A stretch of 64,000 nucleotides of DNA, from contig CAUYUJ010013991.1 in the NCBI GenBank assembly GCA_963575745.1, positions 79,501 through 143,500 of the forward strand. Reading direction: 5' to 3'. The notes below the pieces were generated by a model. It was not told the origin of the DNA and made no database searches. It saw only the letters and a program-made list of their open reading frames with translations. Shown here one piece after another: positions 22,003 through 31,284 of the stretch. This DNA is from Prorocentrum cordatum (Eukaryota > Sar > Dinophyceae > Prorocentrales > Prorocentraceae). A program made the translations under genes and the position numbers. The stretch's first letter is position 1; each line of letters opens with the position of its first letter.

Positions 22003-23811
22003 AAAAAATATCCTGGCGAAGGACCCAGCCATATGCAATTGTGAGTACCGGAATTGTGAATATCTTCTTCGGTGGAGCTCCCTATGGGGCCACGAAACGT
22101 GTGAGGGGTGTGCCGAAATGGGTGTGCGGGACGCATGTGGGCACACCATTGGGGCCTTCGGCGGAGCTCCCTATGGGGCCACGAAACGTGTGAGGGGTGT
22201 GCCGAATTGGGCGTGCGGGACGCATGCGGGCACACCCACTGGGACCGTCGGTGGAGCCCCCTACGGGGCCACGAAACGTGCGAGGGGTGTGCCGACTTGG
22301 GTGTGCGGGACGCATGCGGGCACACCCACTGGGGCCTTCGGTGGAGCTCCCTATGGGACCACGACACGTGTGAGGGGTCACGAAACGCGTGAGGGGTGTG
22401 CCGAAATGGGTGTGCGGGACGCATGCGGGCACACCCACTGGGGCCTTAGGTGGAGCTCCCTACGGGGCCACGAAACGTGTGAAGAGTATGCCGAAATGGG
22501 TGTGCGGGACGCATGCGGGCACACCCACTGCGACTTCGGCGGAGCTCCTTATGGGGCCACGAAACGCGTGAGGGGTGTGCCGAATTGGGTGTGCGGGACG
22601 CATGCGGGCGGCAGCACTGGGGCCTTCGGCGGAGCTCCCTATGGGGCAACGAAACGTGTGAGGGGTGTGCCGGAATGAATGTGCGGGACGCATGCGGGCA
22701 CAACCACCGGGACCTTCGGCGGAGCTCCCTATGGGGCCACGAAGCGTGTGAGGGGTGTGCCGAAATGGGTGTGCGTGACGCATGCGGGCGGCAGCACTGG
22801 GGCCTTCGGCGGAGCTCCCTATGGGGCCACGAAACGTGTGCGGGGTGTGCCGAATTGGGTGTGCGTGACGCATGCGGGCGGCAGCATTGGGGCCTTCGGC
22901 GGAGCTCCCTATGGGGCCACGAAACGTGTGAGGGGTGTGCCGAATTGGGTGTGCGTGACGCATGCGGGCGGCAGCACTGGGGCCTTCGGCGGAGCTCCCT
23001 ATGGGGCCACGAAACGTGTGAGGGGTGTGCCGAATTGGGTGTGCGTGACGCATGCGGGCGGCAGCATTGGGGCCTTCGGCGGAGCTCCTGGGGCCACGAA
23101 ACGTGTGAGGGGTGTGCCGAATTGGGTGTGCGTGACGCATGCGGGCGGCAGCACTGGGGCCTTCGGCGGAGCTCCCTATGGGGCCACGAAACGTGTGAGG
23201 GGTGTGCCGAATTGGGTGTGCGTGACGCATGCGGGCGGCAGCACTGGGGCCTTCGGTGGAGCTCCCTATGGGACCACGAAGCGTGTGAGGGGTGTGCCGA
23301 ATTGGGTGTGCGTGACGCATGCGGGCACACCCACTGGGACCTTCGGTGGAGCCCCCTATGGGGCCACGAAACGTGCGAGGGGTGTGCCGAATGGGTGTGC
23401 GGGACGCATGCGGGCGGCAGCACTGGGGCCTTCGGCGGAGCTCCCTATGGGGCCACGAAGCGTGTGAGGGGTGTGCCGAATTGGGCGTGCGTGACGCATG
23501 CGGGCGGCAGCACTGGGGCCTTCGGCGGAGCTCCTATGGGGCCACGAAACGTGTGAGGGGTGTGCCGAATTGGGTGTGCGTGACGCATGCGGGCGGCAGC
23601 ATTGGGGCCTTCGGCGGAGCTCCCTATGGGGCCACGAAGCGTGTGAGGGGTCTGCCGAAATGGAGGAGGGAGGAGGGGAGGAGAGGAGAGGAGAGGAGAG
23701 GAGAGGAGAGGAGAGGAGAGGAGAGGAGAGGAGAGGAGAGGAGAGGAGAGGAGAACGCGGGGCGACGTCTCTTCAAAACGAAGACCCAACACCACAGGAT
23801 GGTTGGGAAAA
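22003..23811 (+). mobile_element. Hairpin-tailed satellite element A
   Basis: The left end is AAAAAATATCCTGGCGAAGG, followed by two GCAATTGTGA / GGAATTGTGAA boxes. The body is an 89-90-bp satellite of about 17 units (22070-23660). Then come a GGA/GGAGA tract (23660-23755) and a tail with TCTTCAAAACGA (23770-23781). The tail ends in the hairpin CCCAAC-loop-GTTGGG (about 23785-23807) followed by A's. Element B (59.7-61.1 kb, opposite strand) has the same left end, body family, GGA tract and tail. Elements C and D share only the GGA tract and tail. No protein gene is evident. Calling it mobile is an inference from this recurring end-to-end structure. Confidence 0.65.
22070..23660 (+). repeat. 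89-90-bp satellite array (about 17 units)
   Basis: Units begin GGAGCTCCCTATGGGGCCAC (22074, 22163, 22253 and so on) and contain GTGAGGGGTGTGCCGAA and GACGCATGCGGGC. Two unit types alternate in blocks: one ends in GGGCACACCCACTGGG, the other in GGGCGGCAGCACTGGGG. Long frames on both strands follow from the near-3n unit length. The same GGAGCTCCCTATGGGGCCACGA and GTGTGCCGAA half is found in element B with a different second half. Confidence 0.9.
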
Positions 23812-23814
23812 AAA

Positions 23815-24634
23815 CAGATTCGGAATTCCACGCAGATTTCTCGGATCCGCGCTGAGGCCACCCCGCCCTGGCGCCGCCGGAAGCGCGCCCAGGGGGCGCC
23901 GCTGGAGGTGCGCCGTTCCAGAGGGCCCTGGGGGGGGGGGCAGCACAGGCCCAGAAGAGCCGCGCAGAGCTCCTAGAACATGGTCCAAGTGAACCCCACC
24001 CTCCCCCTCAGAAACCGTGGGGGGTAGGGGCCGGGCTCGCATGTGGCCCCCTGAGGACAGAGCCTGGGCTCCCTGTGCACTCCGCACGCCACGCTGCGCA
24101 ACCTCGGCAAGACCCGTGCTGCTGAGGCCCCGCGCGCCGCCGCTCCCGACGACCTGCGAGAGGCAGCTGCCCCCCAGCGCAGATCCCGCGCGCGTGGCGA
24201 GCGCCGGCGCCGCCCCCTGAGAGGAGCGGCGCCGGGGTGCCAAAACGGCCCGCGACGTCCACGGTGCCCCCCTGGCCATCGCTCGGACGTCCATTCCCTG
24301 TGTTTTTTTTGATTTCGTGCGTGTTTTTTTCGCCAAATGATCAAAGGATGCTCCTCGATGGTCCTCGCCGAAAGAAAAATGCACACGTCCGGGCGATGCC
24401 AAGCCCCTCGAGGGCTCCGTGGACACCAGCAAGGCAGCGCCAGGGTCCCGGCTACACGTCAAGACCGGCGGTGGACAAACCTCCTTTTAGTAAACCTCCC
24501 TTTAGTGAAAACGGCCAGGGACCGAAACCAACGGACCTGGACCCGCAAAAATGACAGCCGCGACGCCCTCTCGCGAACCGAAAACGGCCAATTCGCTAGT
24601 CGACGTGTCAGGGTAGGAGGTCTGTCTACCCCCG
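23815..24634. other. No recognisable gene
   Basis: Mostly unique GC-rich sequence containing CCCGCGCG-type stretches and a T8 run near 24303. Open frames on both strands are overlapping and motif-free. A short repeated block, CTCCTTTTAGTAAACCTCCC / TTTAGTGAAAAC, is near 24480. Confidence 0.45.
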
Positions 24635-24803
24635 AAAAGAGTGACCCTGGGCAAGAGTGACTGACCTCTGGTGCGATGACTTCCGGGGGCCGCGGGGAGG
24701 CCGAGCTGGATCGAGCAAGCCGCTGCTATCGCATCTCGTTCAGCCATCTGGGGACCCCGGTGAGCCCGCACCAGAGGTCACTCCGGCGAAAGGTCACTCT
24801 TAC
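24635..24803. mobile_element. Foldback (MITE-like) element, copy 2
   Basis: Same nested layout as the copy at 21.08 kb. The outer pair is AAGAGTGACC (about 24637) and GGTCACTCTT (about 24792). The inner pair is TGACCTCTGGTGCG (24662-24675) and its complement (24767-24780), with GGGGGCCGCG in the centre. Both arms carry compensating changes relative to copy 1 (CTTTGG/CCAAAG versus CTCTGG/CCAGAG), so the stem pairing is preserved. Confidence 0.7.
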
Positions 24804-24814
24804 GTTTAGCCGAG

Positions 24815-25320
24815 AGTCTCCAAGGACGACGCCAGTGGCCCCGACGAGCCCCAAGAGGCATGAGTTGAGCCCCGAGAAGCACGGGATAGACCGTCAGAGG
24901 GAAGCCCAGAGGCTGCAGGAGACGCCCCAGACAGCTTCCCATGCTTTCCAGCATGTGCATTCAGGAGTGTTTGACACGAGTGGTTGTGAAGGCCATGTAT
25001 CGGCGCAAACAGTGCCCAAGAAGGTCCTAAGACGGTCGAAGACAGCCACACAAGAGCCCCAATATCACTTACCCAAGAGGGCCCGCAGAAGAGCCCAATA
25101 TTGCCTGCGAGGCCGCCAATGCCGCCCGAGAAAGCCCCACACAGCCCCCTCGGAGAGCGCCAGCATGCCCCAAGAGGGCACCTCCCCATAAAGCCCTGAG
25201 ACGCACCAAGACGGCCCAGGCGGCCCCAAGAGACCCCGAGAGCGGCCCAGACTGGGCCCCCCAAACTGGCCCTAAGAGGGTCCAGAGACAGCCAACGAAA
25301 AGGCCCTAAGAAAGCACCAT
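24815..25320 (-). repeat. 21-bp-period array, minus orientation
   Basis: On the minus strand, blocks such as GGGCCTCTTGGG and GGCCGTCTTGG recur, and the translation has a 7-residue period (FLGPFRW, LSLDPLR, ASLGGPV). It is the same family as the arrays at 6, 12.4, 46, 54.7 and 56.1 kb. It has partly decayed at its left end. Confidence 0.65.
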
Positions 25321-25329
25321 CAACCACAG

Positions 25330-26670
25330 CTAGACACTCCCCTCCGCCTCACTCGCCCCCTCTTTCCCACAGTGACTCCGTCTCAGTATCCTCGTCATCT
25401 CCCTTGTGTTGCTCATTGTGCGGATCGTCGTTATCATCCTTCCTCTCCGTCCTCATGTTCCTCAGCCTCCCTCTCCTTCCCCTCTTCTCCGCAACCTGAT
25501 TGTGCCATGCTCCTAGATCAACGCCTGCAGAGGCAAACAACAGTGCCCAACCTGAACACAAGGGGTCGACAGAGGTGGAGCAAACCTGAATCATTGACGA
25601 ATCATCGTGAGGGGCGCAGAATGGACTAAAGGACATCACAAGATGTACTTAAGGACCAGTGCTCTGAGGACGCAGAGGCATCGCTGAATGGCGGCAAGAC
25701 GCAGGGAAGCGCAGCCAAGGTCAGTGGCCTTGGATGTTGGCGGCTGGTCGTGGTCCTCTTCAAAGTCCTGCTCCTCCTGGGAGCGCATGATAAGCGGGGA
25801 ATTCGACACGATTGGCTCCATGCTCGCATAACTGGCGCGCGCATTCATTCCCCCGAAGAATCGTTACTCTTGACTGGTGACCGCTGGCAAGCACAGTGAC
25901 GAAACGCAGCGGTTCTTAGCACATTGCAAGAAGCAAGAACCCGTGCTGTCGTCGCGGTCCCACGCCCGCAAACAGTGCGACATGATACCACCCATGAGAC
26001 GCGTCAAGACCTCCTGTCGCCGCCCTCGTCTGGATGGCCAAGACTAGCAGTCTGCGAACGCGAGAGTTCACGCAAGGCTCGAGCGGGTAAAAGGTGACCG
26101 TCGGGCTGCCCGCAACACTCTCGGCCGCCGACCATGATCAGAACGCTGAGTCGCCGAGGATACTCGGCAGATGGGGAACGGAGTGCGGGAACTAAGCCAT
26201 GTCAAGAGGCATGACATGCTGGGGGCACATTGGCATGAAAGACAGGGAGACACGTCGGTCGGAAGCAATGGGCAGAAACATGAAGCAGGAATGCGTTGGA
26301 AGTAGATTGGGCTTCCAACGCAAGGAAAAGGTGAAACCGCTCGATCCTTGAAGTAGGAGCCTATTTTGCATCATTCGCGATCACGGGCGTGATCGGGCGA
26401 GGGGGGGGGAGCTCGTCCACCCCAATCACATCACGGCGGGGGGCCGCCGGAAATCTTAGGACATCTGCGAGGGCTCCATAGAACATCCGTGCAGACGCGG
26501 GCCAAATAGTGCGACGTGATCCGGGGGAGGGGGAAGAGGGCCGATCACAGGCTCCGGAAGTGGAGTGAGATCTGGATACCTACCCTCAAGGGCCGACGCG
26601 CACCGGCGGATTGCATAGTCTGATTGGTTGTAGACTGCAGGTTAAGTGGGAGGGGGTGTGGGCTCAGGTA
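25330..26670. other. No recognisable gene
   Basis: Unique sequence with a G9 run near 26400. Short frames occur on both strands without recognisable motifs. It forms the left flank of the DIRS-like element. Confidence 0.45.
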
Positions 26671-26671
26671 G

Positions 26672-26715
26672 CCATTTTGGGTCCGTAGCGTTCGGCTCAG
26701 GCCGACGCGCGGGTG
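26672..26715 (+). repeat. 44-bp motif shared with 52.89 kb; candidate element end
   Basis: These 44 bases are identical to 52888-52931, and similarity stops on both sides. The motif contains a hairpin with one bulged T (GCGTTCGGC-TCAG-GCCGACGC). It lies about 180 bp before the first coding frame of the DIRS-like element, so it may mark that element's left terminus. Confidence 0.6.
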
Positions 26716-26895
26716 TTCCGGGGGGCCGCGGGGCGGCCATAACCACAGCCGTGCTAGTCCGCGGACTAGGGAGCGCTGCTGCGGTGCCATGGCTGTGGGC
26801 TTCCTTGGAGCACACCTGATGATCCTGGTTATGGGCGGGGCTTTCACGGTCCAAGGGCCACTGAGCTGGCTGCCATTCGGGCGCGCGGGAAATGA

Positions 26896-28941
26896 GGTCC
26901 CAGCGCCGACGCCGCCAGCCCTGCCCGGGCCGTCAGCCCTGCCGACAGGCGGTGGAGGGCAAGGCAAGGGGCGAGGACCGCCCGCCAAGCCTGCGCCTGC
27001 AGGGGGAAAGGGGCGAGGGCCGCAGGCCAAGCCCCCGGGGGCGCCGGGCGCCCCCGCGCCGCCGCGGGCAGGGTCGACTACAACGACCACACCTGCGGGC
27101 ATTGGGCGCGTAGGCAGGGGCGAGCCCACGGGCAGCCCGACTACGCCGGCATTCGGAAAGAGCGACGAGCCCCTGGGCGCGCCTGGGCAGCCATCCGCCC
27201 CGGGAAACCGGACGGGCGATGGCGACAGCCGCGCGGGCTGGACGGATATTGGGGGTGGAGCGGTTGGGTCCCGCACCTGCCCCATTGGTGGGCCGGCCGG
27301 AGCGCACCCCCTCCGCCACCAACGCCACCTACCCCGCCCCCGGAGGCGGGGCCAGGTCCAGGTTGGGGATTCGCAGCTTGGGTCTTCGAGTTCGTGGGCT
27401 ACGGTGCGTGGGTGAGCTCTCGCGACCACACTGGCACGATCCGCACGAGCGGTGGCTGGGTTGGATCCGCCATCGATCGGCTGGGCGTTAAAATGCTCGG
27501 GTACTGGTGGGAGACCGCGGTCCTTTGCTTCGCCCTGGGCATCTTCACGTTCGTGTTGGGTGCCCTGGCCTTCATCGTCAACACCGCAGCCCAGCCTACG
27601 CTGTGGGCAGCTGGGGGACTCCGCTGGGCGTGGTACCAGATTACCCGGTGCTGCCAGCGGCGCGGAGGCGATGGGCCCGGCGCCCATCTCCCCCCACCCC
27701 CTCCGACTCCCCTGCTGGTGCGCTGGCGCGGGCCGGGCTTGGGCGGCGTGGTGGAAACGGAGTTCTACACAAAGGGGGTCCGCGGCCGGGGAACCAATCG
27801 GGCGTGCAACCACGTGCTCCTGCGCAAGCACGGGCAGGTGGCCCGCATCAGCTGTAACTTCGCGGACCGGTATCGACTGGACCGCCACGGACTCAACATC
27901 AAGATCGGGCAGGTTCCGGGGTGCACCAGTCGCAAGTGGCGGCTGAACCTCGAGGAGACAGGTAACGTGCATCTATGCCGTGCCGTCGAGTGCGTCTCAT
28001 GCCCAGTGGCGCAGCCCATGCATGTCGACCAGTACGCGGCCATCGACCACACACAAATCGTGGACTTGGCTGTGCACGGTAAGGCCACAGCATGCCGGGC
28101 AGTCGGCGTGGGACTCCGGAAGGTATTCGGGGTCATCAAGTGGCTGCTCTGCTTGCCCTGGTCGGTACTTGGATGGCTGTGCCGGGCCCGGCCGGAGCCC
28201 CGCTACATCACCGACGCCACGGGTTACCGCCGCCTGGACATCGATTCGGAGAGCGAGGTGGAGGCGGAGGAGCGCCCCTGCCAAGCCGCACAAGTTGGGG
28301 CGCAGCTCGCAGGCGGCGCACGCCCCCTCCAGCCGGAGGGGCGCGGCGACCGAGGGATGCAGGAGGCGACTGTTCTGCTTCAGGAGGATGCAGAGGTGTC
28401 GGATGTCCCACGGCCGGGGCATTGTCTGAATGCACAGGTGCACCTCTGCGCCCACCATGCGCAGAAGTATCGGTCTACCCTGATCGGCCGCAAATGCAGC
28501 CTTCCCACTTGCCTCTGCATGGCGAAGGGTAGCTGTGGGGGGGGCCCGATGCGCGGGGAACATCTCCGACGGGACGAGGGCCACGCCTTGCGCGTCGAGG
28601 CGACGGTCCAACCAGGGATCCTCGGGGGTCTGCGCCGTCGCATGCGAGCGCGGGCTCCGAGCCCCGCCAAGGCGCGCGATTGGACCGCGCACGCCGCCGA
28701 TGGGGCTGGCGTAGCGCCCGGGCCGGTCTACCCCCCGCCCGCTGCACCACCACCCCCCGCAGTGGCCCCATCCGTCGATGTTGAGCCCTCGAGGGTACAG
28801 GCTCTAGCCTCTGGACCGCAGCCGCGTCGTTCGCGCTCCGCGGAAGCTAGGGCCAGCGAGCGCTCACGGTCCGCCGACCGCGGAGCCCCGGGCGATCGGA
28901 TCGCCCATCACGGGTGGCCGCAGGAGCCCATTCTCGCGTAG
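26896..28941 (+). CDS. DIRS-like ORF1: Gag-like protein with hydrophobic segments
   Basis: The frame is open from a TGA at 26893 to the TAG at 28939. The first in-frame ATG is at 27493; an upstream GTG is at 27394. The coding-like stretch before it (HTCGHWARRQG, YAGIRKERRAPGRAW, YWGWSGWV) suggests that the real start is further left, or that an ATG frame from 26789 enters by a frame change. After 27493 come a hydrophobic segment (about 27500-27590), a basic and cysteine-containing central part (CNHVLLRKHGQ, CRAVECVSCPV) and a second hydrophobic segment (about 28120-28190, FGVIKWLLCLPWSVLGW). A Cys/His cluster (HLCAHHAQKY, CSLPTCLCM) and a Pro/Arg/Ser-rich tail follow. I recognise no named domain. 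The position before ORF2 fits a Gag-type role. Confidence 0.55.
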   Translation, partial: GPSADAASPARAVSPADRRWRARQGARTARQACACRGKGARAAGQAPGGAGRPRAAAGRVDYNDHTCGHWARRQGRAHGQPDYAGIRKERRAPGRAWAAIRPGKPDGRWRQPRGLDGYWGWSGWVPHLPHWWAGRSAPPPPPTPPTPPPEAGPGPGWGFAAWVFEFVGYGAWVSSRDHTGTIRTSGGWVGSAIDRLGVKMLGYWWETAVLCFALGIFTFVLGALAFIVNTAAQPTLWAAGGLRWAWYQITRCCQRRGGDGPGAHLPPPPPTPLLVRWRGPGLGGVVETEFYTKGVRGRGTNRACNHVLLRKHGQVARISCNFADRYRLDRHGLNIKIGQVPGCTSRKWRLNLEETGNVHLCRAVECVSCPVAQPMHVDQYAAIDHTQIVDLAVHGKATACRAVGVGLRKVFGVIKWLLCLPWSVLGWLCRARPEPRYITDATGYRRLDIDSESEVEAEERPCQAAQVGAQLAGGARPLQPEGRGDRGMQEATVLLQEDAEVSDVPRPGHCLNAQVHLCAHHAQKYRSTLIGRKCSLPTCLCMAKGSCGGGPMRGEHLRRDEGHALRVEATVQPGILGGLRRRMRARAPSPAKARDWTAHAADGAGVAPGPVYPPPAAPPPPAVAPSVDVEPSRVQALASGPQPRRSRSAEARASERSRSADRGAPGDRIAHHGWPQEPILA

Positions 28942-31284
28942 GTCTGCCCGATGCTCCCGGACGACCCCCGGGGAGCCGAGGATGCGCATGGCGCGCCCCC
29001 GGCGAGTCCTTGGCACATTCTACTGGGAGAATGCGAGGGGCTCGACGTACGGGGCACTGGCGGGGACGCCCGACTTATCATCGGGACCAGCCTCGAGGGC
29101 GTCAGGGCGGAGGTCCCGGCCAGCGAAGTTGCGCGGCATCCCCCCCCGCTGGAGGACGGGCGCTACCCGATAGATTGGATCAATCGGCTGCTGTACGAGG
29201 TCCCCCAAGGCGCGCGGGAAGTGGGGTTGCGTGTCATCGCCCACCACATCCCGCAGGATCTGCTGGCGATGCTACGCCAGGATCAGCGGGACGGTGTGGA
29301 CGTGGAAAGCGCGAGCGGCTGGAGGCGGCGCTACCTGACGAGCACGGAACGCCAGCAGCTGCAGCACGACCCGGTACGCACGCTCGGCCACCACCGGCGG
29401 GGCGGCGCGCAGGGGGCGCAACCTGCGCCCGGGATGGAGGGCTTGCCCCGCCCAGCCCCCGCGGCGGCCCCGCCACGCCTGGCGGCGGCCGCCGCCGGCG
29501 TGAGCGAGGATGCTGAGGAGCCCGATCCCCTCGAGATATTTATGGATACCTTGCGCGCCGAGGATCTCAAGGGACGAGGGGGCCAAGCGGCGGCCCTCAG
29601 CGCACTGGGTATGACCGCGGACCTGCTCGGGATTCCGCTTGATCAGGCGGACCGGCAGCTGCGGCGGAGAGTCGCACAGGTGGCAGCGGCGGGCCCCCCG
29701 GGGCCCGATCTGGAGCGCGCCCTCGCGGATTTGGAGGATGCGCAGCTGGAAGCGCGCGCGCGAGAGCGTGCTGCGGCCAGCGACAAGGTTCCCCTGCAGG
29801 GCAGCCTCTCACGCGAGGACTCGCGGAGCCGCTCGGCGCGGGGACGGGATCCCAGCCCGAGGCAGGCACCCCGGCGCGAGCTCTTCGGGGCCATGCCCCC
29901 CGTCCAACCCACGGGCCCGCGTCGTGGCTTGCTGGGCGATCGGGGCCTACTGGCGCGCGATGGACGCGGGGGCCCCGCTCGCGGGACCAATCCGCTCCTC
30001 GACGGACCTTCGGTCCTTGGGCACCTCACTGGCCAGACGCCCCACGAGGGTGGTCTGGGTGGGGAGCGAGCCGGTGGTCCGGACGACGCCGGGGCGGCTG
30101 GGGCCCTGGGCGGCATTACAGCCGAGGCCGAAGCCCAGATCATCGAGCGTCTGGATCGCCAGAACCGCCTCACCGAACGCCACGTCCTCGCCGCCGAGCG
30201 GCAGGCGCGGGCCACCGAGGGCGACAAGAAGGCCCGGGGCACCCGGGCGGGGATCGGTCGAGACGAGGAACTGGACCTCTACATAGCCAGGGGATGCAAC
30301 ACCTTCGTGGTTGAGGCCTGCGAGGGGATCACGGGGAAGGATCTGTTCGACTCCCTCAAGCGCATGTGTGCGCACTCCAAGAGCACGCTCAAGACGATCG
30401 GGTTTCCCTGCCTGGTTACCAACCGCGTGGCGCACGGCTACGCGGCGCTCGCCTTCGGGACGGGTCCACACGACCTGGCAGTGGACGACTGCATCCCCGC
30501 GCGTGACGAGGACTTCGACGGCTACAGGCTCCCTGTGGACGACAAACTGGAGCCCCACCAGCGGCCCGCCACCCACATGGCGACCTGGTTCAAGAGGGCC
30601 CGGTGCGAGATCCAGATGTTCGAGTCCATCGTGGGAGTCGCACACGGGGCAGAGCGTCGGCGGTCGCTAGGTTTCTTGGAGGCGGCCTTCGAGAGGGATC
30701 CCTCGGAGTTCCCAGACCATTGGGTCAAGGATCTGTGGGAAGAGCTCCGGAGCACCTGGGTCGAGGAGCTACGGGAGCTCAGGCGTCGGCTCTGCCGGGA
30801 GCTCGACACCGAGAACCCAAGGAGGGAGGACATCAAGTACATCCTGCTCATGCCGGAGAACGGCTACGACCTGCCCCGAACGTTCGACCTCGGGGATCCG
30901 AATGCCTACTACCAGCAGGTAGTTGTGCCCCGGCGTAAGGCCGCGCTCACGCGCCTCCTCAATGGGCAGCTGAACGCCCACCTCACGAAGCGACCGCCAA
31001 AGGCGGGAGGGGGCGAGGAAATGGGCGAGCCCCGGCCCTCGGCGCAGGGTGATGACAGGCCCAAGGCGGGGGCTGGGCCCCAGCCGAAGGCGGGACCCAA
31101 GACGGACACCGGGGCCCCAGCGGGGGCGGCCCCCAAGAGGGCGTACCCAGCGGGCAAGGAGTTAACACGCCAGGAGCGTACGCGCTCCGTGGCGCATGCG
31201 CCCCGCAATAAGGACAACGTCCCTATCTGCTGGGGGGGCCACCACGCACATGGGCTGCTCGCGGAAGGCTTGCGACTGCCCTAA
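28942..31284 (+). CDS. DIRS-like ORF2: Gag-like protein ending in a zinc-finger-like motif
   Basis: It is in the same frame as ORF1 and separated from it by a single TAG. The first ATG is at 28951 (777 aa). The N-terminal third has LLGECEGLDVRGTG and PIDWINRLLYEVPQGARE. A long alanine/arginine-rich middle follows (about 29400-30120), then a well-conserved-looking C-terminal half: RGCNTFVVEACEGITGKDLFDSL, HMATWFKRARCEIQMFE and LLMPENGYDLPRTF. The end (PICWGGHHAHG) is the first half of a Cys/His motif that continues in the ORF3 frame as GCSRKACDCPNSH. The last 89 bp overlap ORF3. A Gag/nucleocapsid role is inferred from this motif and the position. Confidence 0.65.
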   Translation, partial: VCPMLPDDPRGAEDAHGAPPASPWHILLGECEGLDVRGTGGDARLIIGTSLEGVRAEVPASEVARHPPPLEDGRYPIDWINRLLYEVPQGAREVGLRVIAHHIPQDLLAMLRQDQRDGVDVESASGWRRRYLTSTERQQLQHDPVRTLGHHRRGGAQGAQPAPGMEGLPRPAPAAAPPRLAAAAAGVSEDAEEPDPLEIFMDTLRAEDLKGRGGQAAALSALGMTADLLGIPLDQADRQLRRRVAQVAAAGPPGPDLERALADLEDAQLEARARERAAASDKVPLQGSLSREDSRSRSARGRDPSPRQAPRRELFGAMPPVQPTGPRRGLLGDRGLLARDGRGGPARGTNPLLDGPSVLGHLTGQTPHEGGLGGERAGGPDDAGAAGALGGITAEAEAQIIERLDRQNRLTERHVLAAERQARATEGDKKARGTRAGIGRDEELDLYIARGCNTFVVEACEGITGKDLFDSLKRMCAHSKSTLKTIGFPCLVTNRVAHGYAALAFGTGPHDLAVDDCIPARDEDFDGYRLPVDDKLEPHQRPATHMATWFKRARCEIQMFESIVGVAHGAERRRSLGFLEAAFERDPSEFPDHWVKDLWEELRSTWVEELRELRRRLCRELDTENPRREDIKYILLMPENGYDLPRTFDLGDPNAYYQQVVVPRRKAALTRLLNGQLNAHLTKRPPKAGGGEEMGEPRPSAQGDDRPKAGAGPQPKAGPKTDTGAPAGAAPKRAYPAGKELTRQERTRSVAHAPRNKDNVPICWGGHHAHGLLAEGLRLP

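Noticed and set aside
22446-23556. Open frames of 260-350 codons on both strands across the 90-bp array
   Set aside because: The unit length is close to a multiple of three and all copies repeat the same residues. Several frames are open at once and the frames break at units with indels.
22070-23660. Possible CRISPR array (regular direct repeats)
   Set aside because: Whole units are repeated without unique spacers, the unit is 89-90 bp, and there are no cas genes. The same applies to the 102-bp arrays at 54-56 kb.
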